This document shows positions 1 to 7,488 of a stretch of DNA of 46,805 bases, one piece after another. The stretch lies in NCBI GenBank assembly GCA_964225175.1, contig CAXQNK010000051.1:1-46805 (forward strand), in the 5' to 3' direction. Source of the DNA: WTJD01 sp964225175. Its GTDB lineage: Bacteria > Pseudomonadota > Gammaproteobacteria > Xanthomonadales > SZUA-36. The notes beneath the pieces were generated by a model. That model made no database searches and was not told where the DNA came from. It saw only the letters and a program-made list of their open reading frames with translations. Position 1 is the first letter of the stretch. Each line of letters begins with the position of its first letter. A program made the translations under genes and the position numbers.

Positions 1-81
1 CGTGAACACTTACAATGGCCCCATGATGCGAGCCACGCGAACTTCGAGCCGGTAAGCGATTCACGCAAGGCTATACCCACG

Positions 82-102
82 GGGCGCCTTGCGCCCTTTT
101 TT
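82..102 (+). terminator. Rho-independent terminator or attenuator upstream of thrS
   Basis: A GC-rich 6-bp stem (GGGCGC with GCGCCC, loop CTT) is followed directly by six T residues, the usual layout of an intrinsic terminator. It ends 39 bases before the thrS start. It either ends transcription of a gene to the left of the window or acts as a leader attenuator for thrS. Bases 1-81 contain no gene I can recognise. Confidence 0.75.
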
Positions 103-141
103 CGTTTTCGGCCCCGGCTCAGCGCAGCGAGGGAAAACAAG

Positions 142-2061
142 ATGCCCGCGATCACCCTGCCCGACGGCAGCCAGCGACAGTTCGACTCACCCGTGTCCGT
201 CCTGGACGTGGCGGCCGATATCGGCCCGGGCCTGGCCAAGGCCACTCTGGCGGGGGAGGTGGACGGCGTGCTGGTGGATGCGGCTCACGCGATTGAGCAG
301 GACGCGGAGCTGCGCATCATCACCGCGCGTGACGCCGAGGGCCTCGAGATCATCCGCCACTCCACCGCCCACCTGCTCGCGCAGGCCGTGCAGCGATTGT
401 TCCCGGACGCACAGGTCACCATCGGCCCGGTGATCGAGGACGGCTTCTACTACGATTTCGCCTACGCGCCCGGCTTCACGCCCGAGGACCTCGAGACCAT
501 CGAAGCCGAGATGCAGAAGATCGTCGCCGAGGCGTTGCCGGTCTCGCGCACCGTTACTGACCGGGCGGCGGCCATCGAGCTGTTTCGCGGCATGGGCGAG
601 GAGTACAAGGCCCAGATCATCGCGGACATCCCGGGTGAAGAGGCGCTCTCGATTTACGGGCAGGGGGACTGGGTGGACCTGTGCCGCGGCCCGCACGTAC
701 CCAACACCTCGCACCTCGGTGCGTTCAAGCTGACCAAGCTGGCGGGCGCCTACTGGCGGGGCAATTCGGACAACGAGATGCTGCAGCGCATCTACGGCAC
801 GGCCTGGGCCAGCACAAAGGAGCTCAAGGCCTACCTGCACCGGCTGGCAGAGGCCGAGAAGCGCGACCACCGCAAGGTCGGCAAACATCTGGACCTGTTC
901 CATTTCCAGGAGGAAGCGCCGGGGCTGGTGTTCTGGCACGACCACGGCTGGAAGATCTACGTCGAGGTGCAGAACTACATGCGCTCCCGCCTGCGCAGGG
1001 CGGGCTACCGGGAGGTGAACACCCCTCAGATCGTCGATATCTCGCTGTGGGAGCGATCGGGCCACGCGGACAAGTACCTCGAGAACATGTTCCTGACCGA
1101 CTCGGAGAGCCGCAACTACGCGATCAAGCCGATGAACTGCCCCTGCCACGTGCAGGTCTACAACCAGGGCCTGCACAGCTACCGTGACCTGCCCCTGCGC
1201 ATGGCCGAGTTCGGTTCCTGCCACCGCAACGAGGCGTCCGGCGCCCTGCACGGGCTGATGCGGGTGCGCGGATTCACCCAGGACGACGCGCATATTTTCT
1301 GTACGCCGGACCAGATCCAGTCCGAGGCCACGGCCTTCATCGAATTGCTCTACAGCGTCTACAGGGATTTCGGTTTCGACGACGTGATCATCGAGCTCTC
1401 GACCCGCCCGGAGCGTCGCATCGGCGCCGATGCGCTCTGGGACAAGGCCGAGGCGGCCTTGGCGGACGCGCTGGTGGCGGCGGACATCGCGTACCAGGAA
1501 AACCCCGGCGACGGCGCCTTCTACGGACCGAAGATCGATTTTTCGCTGCGCGACACCATCGGGCGCGTGTGGCAGTGCGGCACGCTGCAGCTGGACTTCA
1601 ACATGCCCGAGCGACTGGGTGCGCACTATGTCGCCGAGGACAGCTCAAAGCAGGTGCCGGTCATGCTGCACCGGGCCATCCTTGGGTCGATGGAGCGGTT
1701 TATTGGTATTCTCATCGAGAATTATGGCGGCTGGATGCCCGCCTGGCTCGCGCCCGTGCAGGCGGTGGTGCTCAACATCACCGACCGCCAGGATGAATAC
1801 AGCAAAAACCTGTTCCAATACCTTGAAAAGCAAGGGTTCCGGGTCGATATGGACTTGAGAAACGAGAAGATCGGCTTTAAAATCCGCGAGCACACTTTAA
1901 GAAGGGTTCCCTACCTGCTGGTTGTGGGCGACCGCGAGGTCGAAGAGGGCACCGTGTCTGTAAGGACGCGGGAGGGTGAAAACCTCGGCAGCATGACGCC
2001 CGGGGCCTTCTCGGAGCACCTCGCACAGGGTGTGGGTATGCGGGGTCGAAAAGACAGTTAA
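142..2061 (+). CDS. thrS: Threonyl-tRNA synthetase
   Basis: Class II synthetase that charges tRNA-Thr in the cytoplasm. At 639 aa it has the full bacterial length. In order it shows an N-terminal TGS domain (about 1-62), the editing domain with the HSTAHLLAQ motif near residue 73, the catalytic core with the zinc-site motif MNCPCH (about 331) and the class II motif 2 region around FGSCHRNE, then the anticodon-binding domain from about residue 535. The ATG is preceded by a GAGGG ribosome site. It is the first gene of the thrS-infC-rpmI-rplT-pheST-ihfA cluster, and its stop lies 15 bases before the infC start. Identity is certain from the whole-length pattern. Confidence 0.98.
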   Translation: MPAITLPDGSQRQFDSPVSVLDVAADIGPGLAKATLAGEVDGVLVDAAHAIEQDAELRIITARDAEGLEIIRHSTAHLLAQAVQRLFPDAQVTIGPVIEDGFYYDFAYAPGFTPEDLETIEAEMQKIVAEALPVSRTVTDRAAAIELFRGMGEEYKAQIIADIPGEEALSIYGQGDWVDLCRGPHVPNTSHLGAFKLTKLAGAYWRGNSDNEMLQRIYGTAWASTKELKAYLHRLAEAEKRDHRKVGKHLDLFHFQEEAPGLVFWHDHGWKIYVEVQNYMRSRLRRAGYREVNTPQIVDISLWERSGHADKYLENMFLTDSESRNYAIKPMNCPCHVQVYNQGLHSYRDLPLRMAEFGSCHRNEASGALHGLMRVRGFTQDDAHIFCTPDQIQSEATAFIELLYSVYRDFGFDDVIIELSTRPERRIGADALWDKAEAALADALVAADIAYQENPGDGAFYGPKIDFSLRDTIGRVWQCGTLQLDFNMPERLGAHYVAEDSSKQVPVMLHRAILGSMERFIGILIENYGGWMPAWLAPVQAVVLNITDRQDEYSKNLFQYLEKQGFRVDMDLRNEKIGFKIREHTLRRVPYLLVVGDREVEEGTVSVRTREGENLGSMTPGAFSEHLAQGVGMRGRKDS

Positions 2062-2076
2062 CTGGAGGAACAGCAC

Positions 2077-2595
2077 ATCGCAGTCCATAAAGAAACGCGG
2101 CGAAATGAGGACATCATTGCGCCGCAAGTGAGGGTCATTGATTTCGAAGGCGAGCAGGTGGGTATCATGGCCACCCCGGATGCCCTTGAGATGGCAGAGG
2201 AATCGGGTTTCGACCTGGTAGAAATTGCGCCAAACGCCGAGCCACCGGTATGCCGGATCATGGATTACGGTAAATTCCGGTTCGAGGAGGCCAAGAAAGC
2301 CCAGGCCGCGAAGAAAAAGCAGAAGGTGACCCACGTTAAGGAAGTCAAGTTCCGACCGGGTACCGAAGAGGCGGATTACCAGGTGAAGATGCGCAACGTG
2401 CGCCGGTTCATTGGAGAAGGAGACAAGGTTAAAATCACCCTTCGTTTCCGCGGACGCGAGATGGCGCACCAGGAACTGGGTGCGGCCATGCTGGAAAGAA
2501 TCAGGGATTCGCTCGCCGAGGAAGTTGTGGTCGAGCAGTTTCCCAAGATGGAAGGCCGGCAGATGGTGATGCTGATCAGCCCCAAGCGGGTCTAG
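2077..2595 (+). CDS. infC: Translation initiation factor IF-3, AUC start
   Basis: IF-3 binds the 30S subunit, blocks premature 50S joining and proofreads the start codon. The reading frame carries the family core (NAEPPVCRIMDYGKF near residue 49, the lysine-rich linker with AKKKQK, then FRPGT and TLRFRGREMAHQ). The first in-frame ATG or GTG (GTG at 2128) would cut off the conserved N-terminus (RRNEDIIAPQVR). In-frame reading upstream reaches ATC at 2077, 8 bases after a strong GGAGG at 2064-2068, giving 172 aa and a normal IF-3 N-terminus. Enteric infC uses the equally rare AUU, and IF-3 rejects such codons, which makes the gene self-limiting; AUC here should act the same way. Confidence 0.95.
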   Translation: MAVHKETRRNEDIIAPQVRVIDFEGEQVGIMATPDALEMAEESGFDLVEIAPNAEPPVCRIMDYGKFRFEEAKKAQAAKKKQKVTHVKEVKFRPGTEEADYQVKMRNVRRFIGEGDKVKITLRFRGREMAHQELGAAMLERIRDSLAEEVVVEQFPKMEGRQMVMLISPKRV

Positions 2596-2699
2596 TAGAT
2601 CTACGGCGCGGACAGGAAACCGCGCCGAATTGAAGAAGCGATGCTGAGCAGGAAGGAAAGCGCTGTTCCGACAGCCGCTCAGGCAACGTGACATGAAAC

Positions 2700-2713
2700 G
2701 ACCCTGAAGGGTC
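2700..2713 (+). promoter_or_regulatory. Leader hairpin next to the rpmI ribosome site
   Basis: GACCC and GGGTC pair around a TGAA loop, ending one or two bases before the CTAGGAG ribosome site of rpmI. The 131-base infC-rpmI gap is where L20 represses rpmI-rplT translation in enterics. I see a hairpin in the right place but did not reproduce the enteric pseudoknot, so the L20 role is inference. Confidence 0.45.
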
Positions 2714-2726
2714 CTAGGAGTATGAG

Positions 2727-2924
2727 ATGCCCAAGTTGAAAACCAACCGGGGCGCAGCCAAGCGTTTCAAGAAAACCGCCTCCGGCGGCTTCAAGCGTGG
2801 CCACGCGTTCCACAGCCACATCCTGACCAAAAAAGACCAGAAGCGTAAGCGTGGCTTGCGGGGCACCGACATGATCGATGCCGCCGACAAGAAAGCCGTC
2901 AAACGCTTGCTGCCGTACAGTTAA
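2727..2924 (+). CDS. rpmI: 50S ribosomal protein L35 (bL35)
   Basis: A 65-aa basic protein of the large subunit. It has the family start MPKLKTNRGAAKRFKKT, a central HILTKK and the usual KRKRxLR stretch, ending in a short hydrophobic tail. The length matches bacterial L35. The ATG has AGGAG 7 bases upstream. It lies between infC and rplT as in most Gammaproteobacteria, and the 15-base gap to rplT carries the AAAGGAGG ribosome site of rplT. Expression is probably coupled to rplT and controlled through the leader upstream. Confidence 0.97.
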   Translation: MPKLKTNRGAAKRFKKTASGGFKRGHAFHSHILTKKDQKRKRGLRGTDMIDAADKKAVKRLLPYS

Positions 2925-2939
2925 AGGAGGGATGCAGAC

Positions 2940-3296
2940 ATGGCAAGAGTCAAACGAGGTGTGCAGGCACGGGCCCGCCACAAGAAAGTCCTCAAGGAAG
3001 CCAAGGGTTACTACGGTGCGCGCCGCAAGGTCTACCGCGTAGCCAAGCAGGCGGTCATCAAGGCGGGTCAGTACTCGTATCGTGATCGCCGCCAGCGCAA
3101 GCGCCAGTTCAGGCAGTTGTGGATCGTCCGGATTAACGCGGCCGCGCGTGAGTGTGGCTTGTCCTACAGTCGTTTCATGGATGGGCTCAACAAGGCCGAG
3201 ATCGAGATTGACCGTAAGGTGCTCGCCGACCTGGCCGTTCATGATCCGGCGGCGTTTGGAGCGCTCGCAGAAAGAGCGAAGGCCAGCCTGGGTTAG
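2940..3296 (+). CDS. rplT: 50S ribosomal protein L20 (bL20)
   Basis: A 118-aa 23S rRNA-binding protein needed early in 50S assembly; in enterics it is also the autogenous repressor of rpmI-rplT. The extended basic N-terminus (MARVKRGVQARARHKK, AKGYYGARRKVYRVAKQAV), the central RDRRQRKRQFRQLWI block and the globular C-terminal half (INAAARECGLSYSRFMDGL) all match the family at normal length. A near-ideal AAAGGAGG precedes the ATG. It is followed by a 116-base gap with two hairpins before pheS. Confidence 0.97.
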   Translation: MARVKRGVQARARHKKVLKEAKGYYGARRKVYRVAKQAVIKAGQYSYRDRRQRKRQFRQLWIVRINAAARECGLSYSRFMDGLNKAEIEIDRKVLADLAVHDPAAFGALAERAKASLG

Positions 3297-3361
3297 TCCC
3301 GTTGCCCCGTGAACGCGGGGCACTACACGGCACCGGTGAAATGACCGATGCGGAATAACCA

Positions 3362-3397
3362 CGAGGGAAGGGCCGGGCTCTTCCCTCGTTTTAGTTT
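3362..3397 (+). terminator. Terminator or attenuator between rplT and pheS
   Basis: A perfect 9-bp stem (CGAGGGAAG with CTTCCCTCG, 9-base loop) is followed by TTTTAGTTT. It ends about 15 bases before the pheS GTG, so full termination would isolate pheST from the upstream ribosomal genes. A second hairpin (GCCCCG with CGGGGC, 3304-3321) lies just after rplT without a T run. In enterics pheST is attenuated at this place by a Phe-rich leader peptide (pheM). The only short frame here (ATG at 3341, five codons) has no Phe, so classic pheM control is not supported. Confidence 0.75.
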
Positions 3398-3412
3398 GGG
3401 ATAGGGAGAACC

Positions 3413-4411
3413 GTGGATTCAGTCGAACACTTACTGCAGACTGCGCGCGAGGCGATCGCGGCCTGTGATGAACCGCGGGCGCTTGATGCGCTGCGTGTGC
3501 ATTATCTCGGCAAGAAAGGTGAGGTCACGGCCCTGCTGAAACAACTGGGCGGACTCGAACCCGACGAGCGCAAACGCATGGGCCAGGCGGTCAATGCTGC
3601 GAAGGGCGAGCTTGCCGGGCTCATTAATGCAAGGCGCGAGGCACTCGAGACTGAACAACTGGCTGCCCGGCTGGCGGCGGACCGGGTCGATGTGACCCTG
3701 CCGGGTCGCGGTGCTTCCCGTGGGGGGCTTCACCCCGTGACTCGAGCGGCGCAGCGCATCATCGATATTTTCGCGCACCTGGGCTTCGAGGTGGCCTCTG
3801 GACCCGAGGTGGAAGACGACTACCATAATTTCGAGGCCCTCAATTTTCCGCCGCATCACCCGGCGCGGGCCATGCATGACACTTTTTATTTTGGCGATGG
3901 CCGCCTGCTGCGCACCCATACCTCACCAGTGCAGATCCGGGAAATGAAAAAGCAGGGCGCGCCCATCCGGATCATCGCGCCCGGGAAAGTCTACCGGAGT
4001 GATTACGACCAGACCCACACGCCGATGTTTCACCAGGTCGAGGGACTGCTGGTCGGTGAGCAGGTGACCATGTCGGATCTCAAGGGTGCGTTGCAGACTT
4101 TCGTCAATGCGTTTTTCGAAGCCTCTCTGGATATGCGATTCAGGCCGTCCTACTTTCCATTCACGGAACCGTCCGCCGAGGTCGACATTGCCTGGCAGAG
4201 GAACGAGGACTCGCCAGCCGGCTGGCTCGAGATTCTCGGTTGCGGGATGGTGCACCCCAACGTGCTGGAGGCCTGTGGTATCGACAGTGAGCGCTATATC
4301 GGCTACGCCTTCGGCATGGGCATCGAGCGCCTGGCCATGTTGAGATACGGCGTCACGGACCTGCGTCAGTTCTTCGAAAACGACCTGCAGTTCCTGTGGC
4401 AGTTCCAGTAG
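3413..4411 (+). CDS. pheS: Phenylalanyl-tRNA synthetase alpha subunit
   Basis: Catalytic subunit of the alpha2-beta2 enzyme that charges tRNA-Phe. The 332-aa protein has the N-terminal tRNA-binding coiled coil (about 1-90), then the class II core: GFEVASGPEVEDDYHNFEALN, motif 2 around GKVYRSDYDQTHTPMFHQVEG, and the C-terminal GFGMGIERLAMLRYG-type motif 3 (here AFGMGIERLAML). The start is GTG with an AGGGAG site 5 bases upstream; no earlier start keeps a better N-terminus. It is followed by pheT after 8 bases, so translation is likely coupled. Confidence 0.97.
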   Translation: MDSVEHLLQTAREAIAACDEPRALDALRVHYLGKKGEVTALLKQLGGLEPDERKRMGQAVNAAKGELAGLINARREALETEQLAARLAADRVDVTLPGRGASRGGLHPVTRAAQRIIDIFAHLGFEVASGPEVEDDYHNFEALNFPPHHPARAMHDTFYFGDGRLLRTHTSPVQIREMKKQGAPIRIIAPGKVYRSDYDQTHTPMFHQVEGLLVGEQVTMSDLKGALQTFVNAFFEASLDMRFRPSYFPFTEPSAEVDIAWQRNEDSPAGWLEILGCGMVHPNVLEACGIDSERYIGYAFGMGIERLAMLRYGVTDLRQFFENDLQFLWQFQ

Positions 4412-4419
4412 GGGGCGAC

Positions 4420-6798
4420 ATGCGATTCAGCGTCAACTGGTTGAAACAATGGGTCAATATTGACCTGTCCCCGCTAGCGCTTGCTGAGCGGCTCACCGAT
4501 GCGGGTCTCGAGGTGGACGCCATCGAGCCTGTTGCGGCCTCTTTTTCCGACGTGGTGGTGGCGGAGATCACCGCCTGCGAGCCCCATCCTGATGCCGACA
4601 AGCTGCGCGTATGCACGGTGCATGACGGGGGCGATGCCGAGCTGCAGGTGGTGTGTGGCGCACCCAATGCCCGGGCGGGCATTCGGATCCCCTTTGCCCG
4701 GGTCGGCGCAGACCTTGGCGGTGGATTCAAAATCAAGAAGGCGCGCCTGCGTGGTGTTGAATCCTTTGGCATGGCGTGTTCGGCCCGCGAGCTTGGTCTG
4801 TCCGACGATCATGAAGGATTGCTCGAGTTGCCCACCGACGCACCGCTGGGAAAAGACCTGCGTGACTACCTTGGGCTCGAGGATGTCGCCATCGAGCTTG
4901 ATTTGACCCCGAACCGTGCCGACTGCCTGGGCATGATTGGCCTGGCACGCGATGTGGCGGCCTGCTGCGATGCGGAATTTATTCCGCTGAATGTGCCGAC
5001 CATCGAGGCGACCATCGGGGATGAGTTCGCGGTGGAACTGGAGGCCCCCGCAGATTGCCCCCGATACGTGGGCCGGGTGATCCGTGGAATCGACCCGCAA
5101 GCGGCCACGCCCCTGTGGATGGTAGAGGCCTTGCGTCGCGCCGGCCTGCGCAGCATCAGCGCAACCGTGGATTGCACCAATTTTGTTTTGCTTGAGCTCG
5201 GTCAACCGACCCATGCCTTTGACCTTGACCGTCTCGACGGGCGAATTATCGTGCGACGTGGCAGGGAAGGTGAGACCCTGCAGTTGCTGGACGAGAAAAT
5301 CGTGGAACTGGATCCCGACTTGCTCACGATTTGTGACGAAAGCGGCCCGGTGGCGCTGGCGGGAATCATGGGCGGGCTGGCCAGCGGTGTGACGGAGCAA
5401 ACCTGCAATGTCTTCCTGGAAAGTGCCTGGTTTAATCCGGCCGTTATTGCAGGCAAGGCGCGTTCTGTGGGGCTGCACACCGACGCATCCCACCGGTTTG
5501 AGCGCGGCGTTGATCCCCAGGGACAGGTCAGGGCCGTGGAGCGATTCACGGAGTTGCTGCTTTCCATTACAGGTGGCGAAGCCGGTCCGCTCGTGATCGC
5601 TGAGTCTGCCGGATTCCTCCCCGAATCCAGGCCCGTGCCCCTGCGGCTGGAGCGCGTGAAACTGGTTCTGGGCAGCCAGCTCGATGCCGTAGAGGTAGAG
5701 GACATTCTCCGACGCCTTGGCATGGAAGTCAGCGGTGAAGCTTCGGGCTGGCAGGTGAGGGCGCCCAGCAGGCGATTTGATATCGCCATCGAAGAGGACC
5801 TGATCGAGGAAGTGGCCCGGATCCATGGCTACAACCAGTTGCCCGCAACGCCGCCCGCCGGTGAACTGCGCCTGAAAACACAGAGTGAGCGTCATGTGCC
5901 GCCGATGCAGCTTCGCGAGACCCTTGTGAGCGCGGGCTATCACGAAATCATTACCTACAGCTTTGTGGACCGGGAATCGCTGCGCGCGCTGGGTCTGGAT
6001 CAACAGGTACTCGAATTGGCCAACCCCATTGCATCGGACATGGGCGTGATGAGAACGGCGCTGTTGCCGGGTTTGCTCACCGCGCTGGCGCGCAACCAGC
6101 GCCGTCAGCATGACAGGGTGCGCCTGTTCGAGACCGGCCACGTTTTCCTGCAAGGGGATGAACTGGTCGAGGTGGAGCGAGTGGCGGGGGTCGCACAGGG
6201 CCCGGCCTGGCCGGAACAATGGGGCCAGGCGTCCAGGCCGCTGGATTTCTATGATCTGAAAAAAGACGTGGAGCGCTTGTTGGAATTACGCGGGACTGAC
6301 GCCGCGGCTGCGGATTTCAGGGCCGTGGAATTGCCCTGGCTGCACCCCGGGCAGGCTGCTGAACTGATCATCGACGATTCACACGCGGGCTGGCTGGGCG
6401 CACTGCATCCGGCAATGGCGAATGATTTAGGCCTCAAGGGAGACGTGTTTGCTTTCGAGTTGGATACTGACAAGGTACTCGAAAGAGAAGTACCATTCGC
6501 GAAAGAGATTTCACGTTTTCCGTCCGTGAGAAGGGACTTGGCGTTCATCGTGCCTGAGGGTGTACACTATCGGGAAATAAGGGAGTGCGTCACCGATATC
6601 GCAGGGCATTTACTCTCGCAAATGGTGATATTCGATGTTTATGCAGGCGCGAACGTTGAAAAAGGGTACAAAAGCATAGCTATTGGCTTGATTTTACAAG
6701 ACGTTTCCTGCACTCTTACAGATGAAGTCGTTGAACCCATGGTGGCTGCTGTCATCGCTGCCCTGGCAGATCGGCTTGATGCTCAGCACAGAGGTTAG
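4420..6798 (+). CDS. pheT: Phenylalanyl-tRNA synthetase beta subunit
   Basis: Large subunit that forms the editing site and binds tRNA-Phe. The ATG at 4420 gives MRFSVNWLKQWV, the usual start, and 792 aa, close to the normal length. A GTG further upstream inside pheS would add an atypical tail and was not chosen. Domains in order: EMAP-like tRNA-binding domain (about 40-150), B3/B4 editing domain (about 210-380, with the THAFDLD and GIMGG motifs), B5 domain (about 400-475), a catalytic-like core, and the C-terminal FDX-ACB domain (about 700-792, with the FPSVRRDLAF start). The stop is 2 bases before ihfA, the same order as in enterics. Confidence 0.97.
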   Translation: MRFSVNWLKQWVNIDLSPLALAERLTDAGLEVDAIEPVAASFSDVVVAEITACEPHPDADKLRVCTVHDGGDAELQVVCGAPNARAGIRIPFARVGADLGGGFKIKKARLRGVESFGMACSARELGLSDDHEGLLELPTDAPLGKDLRDYLGLEDVAIELDLTPNRADCLGMIGLARDVAACCDAEFIPLNVPTIEATIGDEFAVELEAPADCPRYVGRVIRGIDPQAATPLWMVEALRRAGLRSISATVDCTNFVLLELGQPTHAFDLDRLDGRIIVRRGREGETLQLLDEKIVELDPDLLTICDESGPVALAGIMGGLASGVTEQTCNVFLESAWFNPAVIAGKARSVGLHTDASHRFERGVDPQGQVRAVERFTELLLSITGGEAGPLVIAESAGFLPESRPVPLRLERVKLVLGSQLDAVEVEDILRRLGMEVSGEASGWQVRAPSRRFDIAIEEDLIEEVARIHGYNQLPATPPAGELRLKTQSERHVPPMQLRETLVSAGYHEIITYSFVDRESLRALGLDQQVLELANPIASDMGVMRTALLPGLLTALARNQRRQHDRVRLFETGHVFLQGDELVEVERVAGVAQGPAWPEQWGQASRPLDFYDLKKDVERLLELRGTDAAAADFRAVELPWLHPGQAAELIIDDSHAGWLGALHPAMANDLGLKGDVFAFELDTDKVLEREVPFAKEISRFPSVRRDLAFIVPEGVHYREIRECVTDIAGHLLSQMVIFDVYAGANVEKGYKSIAIGLILQDVSCTLTDEVVEPMVAAVIAALADRLDAQHRG

Positions 6799-6800
6799 TC

Positions 6801-7100
6801 ATGGCGTTGACCAAAGCAGAAATCGCAAATCGCCTGTTCGACGAGGTCGGTCTGAATAAGCGTGAAGCGAAAGAATTCGTAGATGCGTATTTTGAAGTGA
6901 TACGGGCCGCCCTCGAGGAGGGTGACAACGTCAAACTGTCAGGCTTTGGCAACTTCCAGCTGCGCGACAAAGACCAAAGACCTGGCAGGAACCCCAAGAC
7001 CGGTGAAGAAATTCCGATTTCGGCTCGCCGGGTCGTGACGTTCCGCCCGGGACAAAAATTAAGAGCGAGGGTTGAAGCATATGTTGGATCCGGGGATTGA
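6801..7100 (+). CDS. ihfA: Integration host factor alpha subunit
   Basis: DNA-bending half of the IHF heterodimer, used in recombination, replication and sigma-54 activation. The 99-aa HU-fold protein begins MALTKAEIANRLFDEVGL and contains the beta-arm signature GFGNFQLRDKDQRPGRNP with the intercalating proline, then the C-terminal helix after RRVVTFRPGQKLR. The alpha subunit rather than beta or HU is supported by the arm sequence and by its position directly after pheT. Spacing to pheT is 2 bases, and its 3' end overlaps the MerR-type gene by 20 bases. Confidence 0.95.
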   Translation: MALTKAEIANRLFDEVGLNKREAKEFVDAYFEVIRAALEEGDNVKLSGFGNFQLRDKDQRPGRNPKTGEEIPISARRVVTFRPGQKLRARVEAYVGSGD

Positions 7101-7437
7101 TAAAGACCTACCGCCGATCCCGGCCAAACGGTATTTCACGATTGGAGAAGTGAGCGAACTCTGCGGCGTCAAACCGCACGTGCTCCGGTACTGGGAGCAG
7201 GAGTTCGAACAACTCAAGCCCGTCAAACGCCGCGGTAATCGTCGCTATTACCAGCGCGGTGACGTCATGATGATCCGACAGATTCGCGGCCTGCTTTACG
7301 AACAAGGCTTCACCATCGGTGGCGCCCGACAGCAACTCGAAGGGGACGATGCGCACGACGACCTGAATCGGAGCCAGCAGATCATCCGCCAGGTGAGAAT
7401 GGAGCTCGAGCAGGTTTTGCAGGTCCTCAAACGCTGA
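7081..7437 (+). CDS. MerR-family transcriptional regulator
   Basis: A short (118 aa) MerR-type DNA-binding protein. The N-terminal winged helix-turn-helix is clear: FTIGEVSELCGVKPHVLRYWE, then RRGNRRYYQRGDV and the IRGLLYEQGFTIGGARQQL helix. The C-terminal part is a short coiled coil with no metal-binding Cys, so the ligand is unknown. The ATG at 7081 is chosen because GAGGG lies 9 bases upstream; a TTG at 7072 would have no proper spacing. It overlaps ihfA by 20 bases. A MerR gene after ihfA is a widespread gammaproteobacterial arrangement, so this is a core gene of unknown role. Confidence 0.9.
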   Translation: MLDPGIDKDLPPIPAKRYFTIGEVSELCGVKPHVLRYWEQEFEQLKPVKRRGNRRYYQRGDVMMIRQIRGLLYEQGFTIGGARQQLEGDDAHDDLNRSQQIIRQVRMELEQVLQVLKR

Positions 7438-7464
7438 CCGAAGCGATCCGAACGTGGTACCGAG

Positions 7465-7488
7465 ACGCCCCTTAACGGGGCGTTTTTT
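7465..7488 (+). terminator. Terminator of the thrS-to-merR operon, convergent with the symporter gene
   Basis: The arms ACGCCCC and GGGGCGT form a 7-bp stem around TTAAC, followed by TTTTTT. The symporter stop codon on the other strand lies inside the T tract (7487-7489), so this hairpin closes the plus-strand operon at the exact junction with the convergent gene. Confidence 0.9.

Noticed and set aside
187..1626. 479-codon open frame antisense to thrS
   Set aside because: It lies fully inside a certain gene, has no ribosome site or family motif, and is explained by GC-rich codon use.
3341..3358. pheM-like leader peptide before pheS
   Set aside because: Five codons without Phe and no ribosome site.
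4474..6219. 581-codon open frame antisense to pheT
   Set aside because: It is a shadow of pheT with low-complexity translation and no recognisable domain.
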